Shown: positions 17,731 to 27,407 of the stretch, piece by piece
How positions within the stretch are numbered: position 1 is the first letter of the stretch
Layout of the letters: each line of letters begins with the position of its first letter
From: Thermaerobacter marianensis DSM 12885
GTDB lineage: Bacteria; Bacillota; Sulfobacillia; Thermaerobacterales; Thermaerobacteraceae
Reading direction: 5' to 3'
NCBI RefSeq assembly: GCF_000184705.1
Contig: NC_014831.1
Location: 1,736,001 to 1,800,000, forward strand
DNA length: 64,000 bases
The notes under the pieces: generated by a model
The model's database searches: none
The model's input: only the letters and a program-made list of their open reading frames with translations
What the model was told of the DNA's origin: nothing
Position numbers and translations under genes: made by a program

Positions 17731-19374
17731 ATGACCTGGTTCTCTGGGTCTTCCTGGGCCCATCCCAATCCCGCCCCCGCTTCCCGCGGCCGGGCCCGGG
17801 TCCACCGCACGGGGCGTGGCCGTCGCTGGCTGGCCTTGTTCGCCCTGGTGACCCTGGTGCTGGCCGGATGCGGCAGCGGGGCCACCGGCGGCGGGGGCGG
17901 TGAAAGCACCGGCGGTTCATCCGGAGGAACCGGCGCGGCAGGCCCCGTGACCATCACCATCGGCATCAACGCCGATCCGCCGAACCTGGATCCGGCCATG
18001 TCCAGCGCCCTGGTGGACCGGTACGTGCAGAACAGCATCTTCGACAAGCTCTACGAGCTGGACGAGAACCTGCAGGTGGTCCCCGAGCTGGCGGAGGCCT
18101 TGCCGGAGGTATCGGAGGACGGCAAGGTCTACACCATCCGCCTGCGCCAGGGCATCACCTTCCACGACGGCACGCCGGTCAACGCGGATGCGGTGGTGTT
18201 CAACCTCGAGCGCTACCTGAACCCCGACTCCGCGCGTTACAGCGAGCTGTCCGCGGTGGACCGGGTGGAAAAGGTCGACGAGTACACCGTCCGCATCGTC
18301 CTCAAGCAGCCCTACAGCCCGCTGCTCTACACCCTGACGGACCGGGCGGGCATGATCGCCTCGCCCAAGGCGATCCAGGAGGCCGGGGACCAGTTTGGCC
18401 AGCATCCCGTCGGTTCGGGTCCCTTCAAGTTCGAGAGCCGGATCAAGGGCGACCAGATCGTCCTGGTCAAGAACCCCAACTACTGGCGGGAAGGGCTGCC
18501 TAAGGCGGACAAGATCGTGTGGAAAGTGGTGACCGACGACAACGTCAAGGTGGTGAACCTCAAGGCCGGCCAGCTGGACATCATCGACACGGTGCCGGCC
18601 CAGTCCATCGCCGACCTGCAGTCCAATGCCAACCTGAAGGTCGACATCGGCCCGGGCCTGGGGTTCCAGGGCATCTACCTGAACACCGAGAAGGAGCCCT
18701 TCAACGACCCCTACCTGCGCCGGGCCGTGGACCTGGCCATCGACCGGGCGACCCTGGTCCGGGTGGTGTTCCAGGACACGGCCGACCCCGGCTACGGGCC
18801 CTTCCCGCCCGGCAGCCCGGCGGCTGAAGCCTCCGGCGAGCCGCCCCAGCGGAACCTGGACGAGGTGAAGAACCTGCTGGCCCAGGGCGGGCAGCCTGAC
18901 GGCTTCCGCTTCACCCTCAAGACCGGGACCGGGCCGGTGACCCAGCAGATCGCCCAGGTCATCAAGGACATGCTGGCCGACGCCGGCATCGAGATGGAGA
19001 TCCAGCAGGTGGAGTTCGGCAGCCTTCTGGACGACACCGACAGCGGCAACTTCCAGGCGGCGGCACTGGGTTGGAGCGGGCGGCCCGATCCCGACGGGAA
19101 CATCTACCCGTGGTTCTACACCGGCGGGAGCCAGAACGACTCCCGTTACAGCAACCCCCAGGTGGACCGGCTGCTGGACCAGGCGCGGCAGGTCCTGGAC
19201 ATGAACCAGCGGCTGGAGCTGTACCGGCAGGTCATGGAGCAGGTGCACCGCGACGCGCCGTACATCTACCTGTACTACCCGAAGAACGTCAAGGCGTATT
19301 CGGCCAAGGTGCAGGGCTTCGTGAACTACCCGGACGGCATCATCCGCACGGAGAACCTGACCAAGGCGCCGTGA
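17731..19374 (+). CDS. ABC transporter solute-binding lipoprotein, peptide (SBP_bac_5) family
   Basis: 547 residues. Basic N-terminus, hydrophobic segment and lipobox LVLAGCGS with the acylated Cys at residue 47, then a Gly/Ser-rich linker and the DppA/OppA-type domain: PPNLDPAMSSALVDRYVQNSIFDKL, GITFHDGTPVNADAVVFNLERYL, PVGSGPFKFE, KNPNYWREGLPKADKIV, RRAVDLAIDRATLV, RQVMEQVHRDAPYIYLYY. ATG behind GGAAAGGAGG. First structural gene of a complete importer; ligand (peptide, glutathione-like or other) cannot be read from the sequence. Confidence 0.95.
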   Translation: MTWFSGSSWAHPNPAPASRGRARVHRTGRGRRWLALFALVTLVLAGCGSGATGGGGGESTGGSSGGTGAAGPVTITIGINADPPNLDPAMSSALVDRYVQNSIFDKLYELDENLQVVPELAEALPEVSEDGKVYTIRLRQGITFHDGTPVNADAVVFNLERYLNPDSARYSELSAVDRVEKVDEYTVRIVLKQPYSPLLYTLTDRAGMIASPKAIQEAGDQFGQHPVGSGPFKFESRIKGDQIVLVKNPNYWREGLPKADKIVWKVVTDDNVKVVNLKAGQLDIIDTVPAQSIADLQSNANLKVDIGPGLGFQGIYLNTEKEPFNDPYLRRAVDLAIDRATLVRVVFQDTADPGYGPFPPGSPAAEASGEPPQRNLDEVKNLLAQGGQPDGFRFTLKTGTGPVTQQIAQVIKDMLADAGIEMEIQQVEFGSLLDDTDSGNFQAAALGWSGRPDPDGNIYPWFYTGGSQNDSRYSNPQVDRLLDQARQVLDMNQRLELYRQVMEQVHRDAPYIYLYYPKNVKAYSAKVQGFVNYPDGIIRTENLTKAP

Positions 19375-19393
19375 CGTCCCGGGCTTGCGGGAC

Positions 19394-19527
19394 CCGGACC
19401 CTTCAGGCGGCCCGCGGTGGCGCAGGACGGCCCCCGGCGGCACACCGTCCACGGCGGCGGAGCACCGCCCGCGGCGGCAAGGGACCGCCCGCGGCCGCGG
19501 CAGCGCCGCCCGGCCTGAAGGGTCCGG
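19394..19527 (+). repeat. 15-bp inverted repeat enclosing a GC-rich intercistronic structure
   Basis: Perfect arms at 19394-19408 and 19513-19527 (CCGGACCCTTCAGGC and its complement) bracket 104 nt containing several repeats of CCGCCCGCGG type. It fills the 229-nt gap between the binding-protein gene and the first permease gene. Such structures commonly protect the upstream message and lower permease expression. Confidence 0.7.
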
Positions 19528-19603
19528 CGCCTTGCATCCCACAGGCCGGCGGGGGGCGGGAGGACGACCTCTCGCCCCCGCCCGGCGGCGGGGAGGTGAG
19601 CCT

Positions 19604-20563
19604 TTGCTGCAGTTCGTGGTTCGCCGCTTGCTGCTCAGCATCCCCGTGCTGATCCTCGTCACGCTGCTGGTGTTCATCCTGATCCACGTGGTGCCGGGCA
19701 ACCCCGGGCGGGCCATTCTGGGTCCCGAGGCGTCGCCCGAGGCCGTGGCCGCCTTCAACCGGGCCCACGGTCTCGATCGGCCGCTGCACGTCCAGTACCT
19801 GACGTGGCTGGCCGGCGTGCTACGCGGGGACCTGGGGCGGTCCCTGGTGGACGGGACGCCCGTGGCCACCCTGATCGCCCAGCGCCTGCCGGCGACGGTC
19901 GAGCTGGCCGTCGGCGCCATGCTGGTGGCCATGCTGGTCGCCATCCCGGCGGGCATCCTCGCCGCCACGCGGCGGGGCACCGTGGCCGATCACGCCGGGA
20001 CGGTGCTGGCCCTGGCGGGGTTGTCGGTTCCCCAGTTCTGGCTCGGCATGCTCCTCATCATCTTCTTCGCCGTGCGGATGAACTGGCTCCCCGCCTCGGG
20101 GTACGTGCCCCTCACCGTGAACCCGGTGCAGAACCTCAAGACGATGATCCTTCCCATCATCGTCACCGGCCTGCGGGAGTCGGCGGTGCTGATGCGAATG
20201 ATGCGGTCCAGCCTGCTTGAGGTGTTGCGACTGGATTACGTCCGCACCGCCCGGGCCAAGGGCCTCGGGGGCTGGGGGGTCGTGGTCCGCCACGCCGCCC
20301 GCAATGCCCTGGTGCCGGTGCTCACCGTCAGCGGCTTGCAGCTGGCCGGTCTGCTGGGTGGGTTGGTGATCACCGAGCAGATCTTCGTGATCCCGGGATT
20401 CGGCCGGCTAATCGTCGACAGCATCTTCAGCCGCGACCTCATCACCCTCAAGGGCGCCGTGCTGGTCGCCGCCACGCTGGTGGTGGTGGTCAACCTGGTG
20501 GTCGACATCCTCTACGCCTGGCTGGATCCGCGCATCAAGGTGACGGGAGGGAGCCGGGCATGA
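19604..20563 (+). CDS. Peptide ABC transporter permease (DppB type)
   Basis: 319 residues from a TTG start placed 4-6 nt behind GGGAGGTGAG; no better start exists. Begins LLQFVVRRLLLSIPVLILV as DppB proteins do, has six predicted membrane segments, HGLDRPLHVQYLTWL, PATVELAVGAMLVA and the EAA-type loop YVRTARAKGLGGWGVVVRHAARNALVPV. Heterodimer partner is the next gene, which overlaps it by 4 nt (ATGA). Confidence 0.94.
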   Translation: MLQFVVRRLLLSIPVLILVTLLVFILIHVVPGNPGRAILGPEASPEAVAAFNRAHGLDRPLHVQYLTWLAGVLRGDLGRSLVDGTPVATLIAQRLPATVELAVGAMLVAMLVAIPAGILAATRRGTVADHAGTVLALAGLSVPQFWLGMLLIIFFAVRMNWLPASGYVPLTVNPVQNLKTMILPIIVTGLRESAVLMRMMRSSLLEVLRLDYVRTARAKGLGGWGVVVRHAARNALVPVLTVSGLQLAGLLGGLVITEQIFVIPGFGRLIVDSIFSRDLITLKGAVLVAATLVVVVNLVVDILYAWLDPRIKVTGGSRA

Positions 20564-21492
20564 GCCTGCAGCCGGAACCCGCGCCGGTGCCGGGCCTCGA
20601 ACCCGACGGCGCCGGCAGTGCCGCCATGCCGACCGGCGGCCCCCGGGCGGTGCCGGGATGGCGCCGGCTGGTGCGCCGGTTCGTCCGGCACCGGCTGGCG
20701 GCGGTGGGCGCCGTGGTCGTCGTCATGCTGGCCGTGGCCGCCATCCTGGCGCCGGTATTGGCACCGTACGATCCCGAGGAACCCGACTACGGCGCGGTGC
20801 TCCAGCCGCCGTCGGCCGGGCACCCGCTGGGCACTGACGAGCTGGGCCGCGACATCCTCTCCCGCCTGATCTACGGCGCCCGGGTGTCGCTGCTGGCCGG
20901 CCTGATCTCCGTCGGCCTGGCCCTGGCCATCGGCCTGCCCATCGGCCTGGTGGCCGGGTACTTTCGCGGGTTCTGGGACGAGTGGGTCATCATGCGCCTG
21001 ACCGACGCCCTGATGGCCTTCCCGTCCCTGGTGCTCGCCCTGGCCATCGCCGCGGTGCTGGGGCCGAGCTTCGGCAACGCCATGATCGCCATCGGCATCA
21101 GCCTCGCCCCCACCTTCATCCGGCTGGTGCGCGGGCAGGTGCTGGCGGTCCGCGAGCTGGAATACGTGGAAGCAGGGCGGGCGGCGGGCGCCGGCCATCT
21201 GTGGCAGATCGGGCGGCACATCCTGCCCAACATCCTGAGCCCCGTGCTGGTGCAGGCGACGCTGAGCCTCGCGGCCGCCGTGATCAGCGAGGCCAGCCTG
21301 AGCTACCTGGGCCTGGGGACGCAGCCGCCCAACCCGAGCTGGGGCTACGATCTGCGGACCGCCCAGGGCTACCTCAGCGTGGCGCCGTGGATGGCCTATT
21401 GGCCCGGCCTGGCCATCTTCGTCACGGTACTGGCCTTCAACCTGCTGGGGGACGGCCTGCGGGACCTGCTGGACCCGCGCCTGCGCTCGTGA
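20560..21492 (+). CDS. Peptide ABC transporter permease (DppC type)
   Basis: 310 residues. Cytoplasmic N-terminus, RRFVRHRLAAVGAVVVVMLAVA first membrane segment, HPLGTDELGRDILSRLIYGARVSL motif of DppC/OppC, and the EAA-type loop YVEAGRAAGAGHLWQIGRHILPNILSP. Ends with LLGDGLRDLLDPRL. Start overlaps the DppB-type gene. Confidence 0.94.
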   Translation: MSLQPEPAPVPGLEPDGAGSAAMPTGGPRAVPGWRRLVRRFVRHRLAAVGAVVVVMLAVAAILAPVLAPYDPEEPDYGAVLQPPSAGHPLGTDELGRDILSRLIYGARVSLLAGLISVGLALAIGLPIGLVAGYFRGFWDEWVIMRLTDALMAFPSLVLALAIAAVLGPSFGNAMIAIGISLAPTFIRLVRGQVLAVRELEYVEAGRAAGAGHLWQIGRHILPNILSPVLVQATLSLAAAVISEASLSYLGLGTQPPNPSWGYDLRTAQGYLSVAPWMAYWPGLAIFVTVLAFNLLGDGLRDLLDPRLRS

Positions 21493-21535
21493 CGCCCCGG
21501 GCGGCCACACCGCGGGACGGCAAGGAGGGACCGAG

Positions 21536-22063
21536 GTGTCGTGGGAACGGTTGTGGCAACTGGCGGTGGCCTTCGGACAGAGCGGTCTTCTGGGGTTCGG
21601 CGGCGGCCCCGGCGTCGTTCCCTTCATTAAAGAACAGGTCGTCGACCGGTACCAGTGGATGGACGAACCCGGCTTCGCCGAGACGCTGGCCCTGGGCAAC
21701 GCCCTGCCCGGCCCCATCGCCACCAAGCTGGCCGCCTTCGTCGGTTTCAAGGTGGCGGGCCTGACGGGCCTGTTGGTGGCGACCACCGCGGCGGTGGCAC
21801 CCACCGCCGTCGCCATGATCGCCCTGGTCGGGATCTTTCAAGCCTACCGCCACTCGCCGGCGGTGGCCGGCGCTCTCAATGCGGTCAAGCCCGTGGCGGT
21901 GGCCCTCATGCTGCAGGTGGCGTGGGACCTGGGCACCCGTTCTTTCCCCAGCGCCGCCACCTGGGTCATCGGCGCCGCCAGCGCCGTGCTGCTCTTCGCC
22001 GGGGTCAATCCGGCCCTGGTGGTGGCGCTGGCCCTGGTGACCGGCGCGGTGCTCCGGATCTAG
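21536..22063 (+). CDS. chrA: Single-domain chromate-transporter (CHR) family protein
   Basis: 175 residues, five to six hydrophobic segments, with the CHR motif [46 protein letters not shown]. This is the short, one-domain CHR form. Short CHR proteins usually occur as adjacent pairs that form an antiparallel heterodimer; no partner is seen here. GTG start behind AAGGAGGGA. It lies within the peptide transporter operon, between the permease and the Ntn-hydrolase gene, which is an unusual place. Export of chromate is the family role, but the substrate here is open. Confidence 0.88.
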   Translation: MSWERLWQLAVAFGQSGLLGFGGGPGVVPFIKEQVVDRYQWMDEPGFAETLALGNALPGPIATKLAAFVGFKVAGLTGLLVATTAAVAPTAVAMIALVGIFQAYRHSPAVAGALNAVKPVAVALMLQVAWDLGTRSFPSAATWVIGAASAVLLFAGVNPALVVALALVTGAVLRI

Positions 22064-22176
22064 CGCCCGATGCCGCTTAGGGGACGTCGGGGGTGGCGGT
22101 GCGGGCCGGTGACACCGTTGTCCCAAGGCCCATTCCTAGATCCCACCGTCGAAGCATGCATCGTGAGGTGAGCGTC

Positions 22177-23901
22177 ATGATCGATCCCGCGCTGACGTCG
22201 GATCCCGGGCGACCCGTCTGGGCTCGGAACGGCATGGTGGCGTCCGGGCAGCCCCTGGCCACGGCGGCGGGCCTTGAGGTCCTGGCCCGGGGCGGCAACG
22301 CCGTTGACGCCGCCCTGGCCATGGCCGCGGTGACCAGCGTCACCATGCCCGAGATGTGCGGCCTGGGTGGCGACGCCTTCGCCCTGGTCTACGACGCCCG
22401 CACCCGTACGGTCACGGCCTTCAACGGCAGCGGCCCGGCGCCCATGGCCGCCACCGTGGAGCGGTACCGGGCCGCGGGCCACACCGAGATGCCCTTCGAA
22501 GGCTGGTGGTCCGTGGCGGTACCCGGCGCCGTCGGCGTCTACCTTGAGATGCACGCCCGCTTCGGCTCCAAGCCCCTGGAGGAGCTCTGGGCCCCGGCCA
22601 TCCGCTACGCCCGGGAGGGCTTTCCCATCGACGCCCGGCTGGCCGCCAACATCGCCGCCGGGGCGGCCAAGCTGGCCCAGGATCCCGCGGCGGCGGCCGT
22701 CTTCCTGGCGGCGGGGCCGCAACCCAAGCCGGGGACCGTGCTGAAGAACCCCGACCTGGCCCGCAGCTTCGAGCGGGTGCTCGCGGACGGTGCCGAGGGG
22801 TTCTACAAGGGCGAGCTGGCCCGGGCCATCGGCGATGCCTCCCGCGCCGCCGGCGGCCTGCTGACGGCCGAAGACATGGCCGCGTTCGAGGTCGAGGTCT
22901 ACCGGCCGCTGGTCACCACCTACCGCGGCTACCGGGTCTTCGAGACGGCGCCGCCCTCCCAGGGCCTGATCCTGCTGGAGATGCTGAACCTCCTGGAGGG
23001 CTTCGACCTGGCCGGCCAGTCCCCCACGGACCCCGACGTGGTGCACCTGCTGGTGGAGATCAAGAAGCTGGCCTTCGCGGACCGCAACGCGTATCTGGGC
23101 GACCCCAGGTTCGTCCAGGCGCCCGTCGAGCGCCTGCTCAGCAAGGAGTACGCCGCCCGGCGGCGCCGGGACATCGACCCGGAGCGGGCCAACAACGCGC
23201 CGGCCGGCGGGGAGCTGGACGGCGACACCACGTCCTTCGTGGCCGTGGACGCCGAGGGGAACGCCGTCTCCTTCATCCACAGCATCTCGGCCCTGTGGGG
23301 GGCCGGCGTGATGGTGCCCGGCACCGGCTTCCTGATGAACAACCGCGCCGGGCGCGGGTTCGTCCTGAGCGAAGAGCACCCCAACGGCCTGGCTCCGGGC
23401 AAGCGGACGATGCACACCCTGAACACCTACCTGGTGACCCGGATACCGGCCGGGGACGGCGAGCCCGGCACGGCCGGCGGTCCCGGCAGCGGCGAGACGG
23501 ATGGTGGCGGGACGGGCGACGCCGCCAACCCGGCCCGCGACGACGGTGAACTGGTCCTGGTGGGCAACACCCCGGGCGGCGACGGCCAGCCCCAGTGGAA
23601 CCTGCAGGTGCTGGTCAACGTGCTGGACTTCGGGATGAACGCCTACCGGGCCGTGGCGGCACCCCGCTGGACCAGCTTCCCCGGCACCGACCCCATCAAC
23701 CTCAAGGCGCCGCTGGAACTGCGTCTGGAATCCCGCTTCCCGGCGGAGACGGCCGCGGAACTCTTGCGGCGCGGCCACGTGCTGCGGGGCGTCGGACCCT
23801 GGGCGGCGGGCGGCTCGGCCATGCTGATCCGGGTCCTGGAGGACGGGGTGTACGAGGGAGCCGCCGACCCGCGGGATGGCGGCGTCGCCCTGGGGCTGTG
23901 A
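22177..23901 (+). CDS. Gamma-glutamyltransferase-superfamily Ntn-hydrolase
   Basis: 574 residues with the autocleavage nucleophile Thr351 in [19 protein letters not shown] and the downstream [36 protein letters not shown] segment. The large-subunit motif [14 protein letters not shown] is present, but where true GGTs carry a DxRExAP element with the Arg that holds the glutamate carboxylate, this protein reads [12 protein letters not shown]. That pattern fits the YwrD-like branch, which includes acylases and the oxamate amidohydrolase HpxW, more than glutathione hydrolase. Low-complexity insertion near residues 430-455. ATG at 22177 chosen because of GAGGTGAG 4-6 nt upstream. Lies between transporter genes, so it may process the imported substrate. 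Confidence 0.9.
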   Translation: MIDPALTSDPGRPVWARNGMVASGQPLATAAGLEVLARGGNAVDAALAMAAVTSVTMPEMCGLGGDAFALVYDARTRTVTAFNGSGPAPMAATVERYRAAGHTEMPFEGWWSVAVPGAVGVYLEMHARFGSKPLEELWAPAIRYAREGFPIDARLAANIAAGAAKLAQDPAAAAVFLAAGPQPKPGTVLKNPDLARSFERVLADGAEGFYKGELARAIGDASRAAGGLLTAEDMAAFEVEVYRPLVTTYRGYRVFETAPPSQGLILLEMLNLLEGFDLAGQSPTDPDVVHLLVEIKKLAFADRNAYLGDPRFVQAPVERLLSKEYAARRRRDIDPERANNAPAGGELDGDTTSFVAVDAEGNAVSFIHSISALWGAGVMVPGTGFLMNNRAGRGFVLSEEHPNGLAPGKRTMHTLNTYLVTRIPAGDGEPGTAGGPGSGETDGGGTGDAANPARDDGELVLVGNTPGGDGQPQWNLQVLVNVLDFGMNAYRAVAAPRWTSFPGTDPINLKAPLELRLESRFPAETAAELLRRGHVLRGVGPWAAGGSAMLIRVLEDGVYEGAADPRDGGVALGL

Positions 23902-23971
23902 ACCGCACGTTCCGGCAACCGCGGGTTCCGTCCGGAGGGGTGAAACCCTGGCCCAAAGGAGGTGTGATGGC

Positions 23972-25096
23972 GTGACGGAACGGGCTGGACAAGCCCTGGC
24001 GCCGGAGCGGGACGAACCCGGCGCACCGGCCCCGCAAGGCCGCGACGCTCCCGCCCGGGAGCCCGGGAAGGCGGCACCGGAGGCGCCCGGCGCCGGTGCC
24101 ACCGTGCCGGTGCTGTCCGTCGAGGACCTCTGGGTCCGCTTCCAGACCGAAGACGGGCCCTTCGACGCCGTCCGCGGCGCCACCTTCCAGGTACGGGAAG
24201 GCGAGACGGTGGCGCTGGTCGGCGAGAGCGGCTGCGGCAAGAGCGTCACGGCCCTCTCCATCATGCGGCTGCTCCCCGAGCCCCAGGCCCGGATCCACCG
24301 CGGCCGCATCCTCTTCGACGGGGCCGACCTGGCGCGGGCCGGGGAGCGGGAGATGCGGCGGATCCGTGGCAACCGCATCGCCATGGTCTTCCAGGAACCG
24401 ATGAGCAGCCTGAACCCGGTGTACACCTGCGGGGAGCAGGTGGCCGAAGCCATCCGCATCCACCGCCGCTGCAGCCGGCAGGAAGCCCGGGCGCTGGCCC
24501 TGGAGGCCTTCCGGCAGGTGGGCATCGCCGATCCGGAACGGCGCCTGGACCAGTTCCCCCACGAGCTCTCCGGCGGGCTGCGCCAGCGGGTGATGATCGC
24601 CATGGCCGTCGCCTGCCGGCCGCGGCTGCTCATCGCCGACGAGCCCACCACGGCGCTGGACGTCACGATCCAGGCCCAGATCCTCGACCTGCTGCGGGAG
24701 CTGCAGGATCGGCTGGGCACCAGCATCCTGTTCATCACCCACGATCTGGGCGTGGTGGCCGAGATGGCCGACCGGGTGGTGGTGATGTACGCCGGCGAGG
24801 TGGTGGAGGAAGGTCCCGTGCGGGCGATCTTCCGCGATCCCGGGCACCCCTACACGGCGGGACTGCTCCGCTCCATCCCCCGGCGGGACACGCCGCGCAA
24901 GACGCCGTTGCCGGCCATCGAAGGGGCGGTGCCCCACCCGTCCCGCCGGGCGCCCGGCTGTCCCTTCGCGCCCCGGTGCCCCGAGGCCATGGCCGTGTGC
25001 CGCCAGGAGGCGCCGCCCTGGATGGCGATCGAGCCCGGCCGCGGAGCCCGGTGCTGGCTGCACGCCGAGCCGGTCCGGGAGGTGACGGCGCCGTGA
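23972..25096 (+). CDS. Peptide ABC transporter ATPase (DppD type)
   Basis: 374 residues. Walker [14 protein letters not shown]-loop [13 protein letters not shown], signature [13 protein letters not shown], Walker [13 protein letters not shown], switch His in FITHDLGVV, and the C-terminal oligopeptide/dipeptide cysteine motif [14 protein letters not shown], which binds an iron-sulfur cluster in some DppD proteins. GTG start 8 nt behind AAAGGAGGT; about 45 low-complexity residues precede the nucleotide-binding domain. Confidence 0.95.
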   Translation: MTERAGQALAPERDEPGAPAPQGRDAPAREPGKAAPEAPGAGATVPVLSVEDLWVRFQTEDGPFDAVRGATFQVREGETVALVGESGCGKSVTALSIMRLLPEPQARIHRGRILFDGADLARAGEREMRRIRGNRIAMVFQEPMSSLNPVYTCGEQVAEAIRIHRRCSRQEARALALEAFRQVGIADPERRLDQFPHELSGGLRQRVMIAMAVACRPRLLIADEPTTALDVTIQAQILDLLRELQDRLGTSILFITHDLGVVAEMADRVVVMYAGEVVEEGPVRAIFRDPGHPYTAGLLRSIPRRDTPRKTPLPAIEGAVPHPSRRAPGCPFAPRCPEAMAVCRQEAPPWMAIEPGRGARCWLHAEPVREVTAP

Positions 25097-26145
25097 CATC
25101 CCAACCTCACGCGGCCGCCGCGGGATTCGGCTCGTCCGGTGCGACACCCCTGCTGGAGGTCCGCGACCTCAAGAAGTACTACCCCATCCGCCGTGGAGTG
25201 TTCGGCCGGGTCGAGGGGTTCATCCGGGCCGTGGACGGGGTCTCCTTCACGCTCCATGAAGGGGAAACCCTGGGCCTCGTGGGCGAGAGCGGCTGCGGCA
25301 AGACCACCACAGGCCGGACCATCCTGCGACTGCAGGAGCCGACGGCGGGGCAGATCCTCTACCGCGGCCAGGACCTGACCCGGCTGCCGGCCGCGGCCAT
25401 GCGCCGGTTGCGGCGGGAGATGCAGATCATCTTCCAGGATCCCTTCGGCTCCCTGGACCCCCGCATGACGGCGGGCCAGATCGTGGCGGAGCCGCTGGTG
25501 GTCCACGGCGTGCCCCGCCGGGAACGGGAGCGGCGGGTGGCGGAACTGCTGGAGCGGGTGGGCCTGTCGGCCCGGGACGCGCGCCGGCTGCCCCACGAGT
25601 TCTCCGGCGGCCAGCGCCAGCGCCTGAGCATCGCCCGGGCCCTGGCCCTGAACCCGCGGCTCGTGGTGTGCGACGAGCCCGTCAGCGCCCTGGACGTCTC
25701 CATCCAGTCGCAGATTCTCAACCTGCTGATGGAGTTGCAGCGCGAGTTCGGGCTGACGTACCTGTTCATCGCCCACGACCTCAACGTGGTCCGGCACGTC
25801 AGCGACCGGGTGGGCGTCATGTACCTGGGCCGGCTGGTGGAACTGGCCGGTGCCGACGAGCTCTATTCCTGGCCCGCCCATCCCTACACCCAGGCGCTGC
25901 TGTCGGCCATCCCGGAGCCGGATCCGGAGCGCCGTCGCGAACGGATCGTCTTGCAGGGCGACGTGCCGAGCCCCGCCCGGCCGCCCAGCGGGTGCCGCTT
26001 TCACACCCGCTGCCCCCTGGCCCAGGATCGCTGCCGCCAGGAAGAACCCGCCTGGCGGGCCATCCGCCCGGGCCACTGGGTGGCCTGCCACTTCGCGGAG
26101 GAGGCGATGGGGCGGGTCGGCACCGTCCCAGGGTCGAAAGGATGA
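25093..26145 (+). CDS. Peptide ABC transporter ATPase (DppF type)
   Basis: 350 residues. [26 protein letters not shown] entry typical of DppF/OppF, Walker [14 protein letters not shown]-loop [13 protein letters not shown], signature [13 protein letters not shown], Walker [13 protein letters not shown], and C-terminal [17 protein letters not shown] start overlaps the previous stop (GTGA). Completes the importer of two ATPases, two permeases and a binding protein. Confidence 0.95.
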   Translation: MTSQPHAAAAGFGSSGATPLLEVRDLKKYYPIRRGVFGRVEGFIRAVDGVSFTLHEGETLGLVGESGCGKTTTGRTILRLQEPTAGQILYRGQDLTRLPAAAMRRLRREMQIIFQDPFGSLDPRMTAGQIVAEPLVVHGVPRRERERRVAELLERVGLSARDARRLPHEFSGGQRQRLSIARALALNPRLVVCDEPVSALDVSIQSQILNLLMELQREFGLTYLFIAHDLNVVRHVSDRVGVMYLGRLVELAGADELYSWPAHPYTQALLSAIPEPDPERRRERIVLQGDVPSPARPPSGCRFHTRCPLAQDRCRQEEPAWRAIRPGHWVACHFAEEAMGRVGTVPGSKG

Positions 26146-26244
26146 GGGGCCAGGCCGGCCCAACCCGGCGCCAGCGGCACCGGCCGGGCGCGGAGCGCTG
26201 AACCGGCCGGACGGCACACCGGGACCGAGAGGGAAGCCTGGCAT

Positions 26245-26279
26245 GGCAAGGCGAGGGGCTGGCAGCCCCTCGCCTTGCC
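26245..26279. terminator. 16-bp perfect hairpin between convergent genes
   Basis: Arms 26245-26260 and 26264-26279 (GGCAAGGCGAGGGGCT and complement) with a 3-nt loop. It sits between the plus-strand transporter operon and the minus-strand arcC, and could stop transcription from both sides, although neither side has a U-tract. Confidence 0.65.
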
Positions 26280-26351
26280 GTTGGATCCCGTTGGACCGTT
26301 GGATGGTCAACGGCGGCGGCAGGGTCACGGCGGCCTCGAGACCGGCCCGCT

Positions 26352-27332
26352 TCACGCCACCGTGGCCGCAGTGGCAGGCAGCACCTGGGTTCCCGCCCGG
26401 CCGTCCACCACGTCGGCCGCCCGCTCCAGCGGGCCGATGGCCGCCCTCCGGCCGGTGGCCTCGACGAACCGGAGCACCGCCTCCACCTTGGGGCCCATGC
26501 TCCCCGCCGCGAAGTGGCCGGCGTCCCGGTACGCGGCCAGTTCCGCAGCGGTCACCCGCTCCAGGCTGCGCTGGCGGGGCGTTCCCCAGTCCAGGGCCAC
26601 GTGCGGCACGTCGGTCAGGATGAACAGGCCCGCCGCTCCCAGGTCGACGGCCAGCCGGGCGGCGGCCAGGTCCTTGTCGATCACGGCCTCCACCCCGCCG
26701 TCCCCGGTACAGGGGATCCCGCCCCCGCCCACCGCCACCACGGTGACCCCCGCCGCCACCAGTTGCGCGATCACGTCCAGTTCGGCGATGGCCAGAGGGT
26801 CGGGCGAGGCGACGCGCCGCCGCCAACCGCGACCGGCGTCTTCGGCGACGTGCCAGCCCCGCTCGCGGGCCAGGGACCGTGCGACCTCCTCCCGGTAGAA
26901 GGGACCCACGGGCTTCGAGGGCTGGGCGAAGGCCGGATCGTCCGGCCGGACCCGCACCCGGGTGATCAGCACCGCCGTTCGGGGGTGGAGGCCCCGGCGG
27001 GCCAGTTCCCGGTCCAGGGCCTGCTGCAACATGAAGCCGAGCAGGCCCTGGGTCATGGCCACGCAAGCGTGAAGCGGCATCGGCGGGACCTGGCCGGCCG
27101 CCCCCTCCTGCTGGATCAGCAGGTTGCCGACCTGCGGGCCGTTGCCGTGGACGATCACCAGGCGATCGCCGCGGGCGACGAGGCCGGCCAGCTGTTTGGC
27201 CGAGGCGGCCAGGTTGGCGACTTGTTCCTCGTACGTCCCCCGCTGGCCCCGGCGCAAGAGGGCGTTCCCGCCCAGGGCCACCACCCACAGGGCCCCTGAC
27301 GCGCCCGGGGCACCCGGCCCGTGACCGTCCAT
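26352..27332 (-). CDS. arcC: Carbamate kinase
   Basis: Carbamoyl phosphate + ADP to ATP + carbamate (CO2 and ammonia). 326 residues from ATG 27332. Amino-acid kinase fold with VVALGGNALLRRGQRGT, VIVHGNGPQVGNLLIQQE, VGGGGIPCTGDGG, VIDKDLAAARLAVDL and ILTDVPHVALD, and the carbamate-kinase GHFAAGSMGPKVEA segment. A TTG further upstream (27401) would extend it by 23 residues but has no ribosome site. Last gene downstream of the cyclase gene. With AllF, AllG and AllH nearby, its likely role is ATP recovery from a carbamoyl phosphate made by phosphorolysis, not arginine fermentation, since no arcA or arcB is seen. Confidence 0.94.
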   Translation of the reverse strand: MDGHGPGAPGASGALWVVALGGNALLRRGQRGTYEEQVANLAASAKQLAGLVARGDRLVIVHGNGPQVGNLLIQQEGAAGQVPPMPLHACVAMTQGLLGFMLQQALDRELARRGLHPRTAVLITRVRVRPDDPAFAQPSKPVGPFYREEVARSLARERGWHVAEDAGRGWRRRVASPDPLAIAELDVIAQLVAAGVTVVAVGGGGIPCTGDGGVEAVIDKDLAAARLAVDLGAAGLFILTDVPHVALDWGTPRQRSLERVTAAELAAYRDAGHFAAGSMGPKVEAVLRFVEATGRRAAIGPLERAADVVDGRAGTQVLPATAATVA

Positions 27333-27407
27333 GGGATCCAAAGACGCCGCGCCCACGTCACGCCGCCCCCTGACAACGAGCTGCGTTCTTCCGCCTGGCA
27401 ACGGGAC

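Noticed and set aside
19375-19603. Coding sequence in the spacer before the DppB-type permease
   Set aside because: The frame continues into the permease but has no ribosome site and consists of repeats; the TTG at 19604 with GGGAGGTGAG fits family length.
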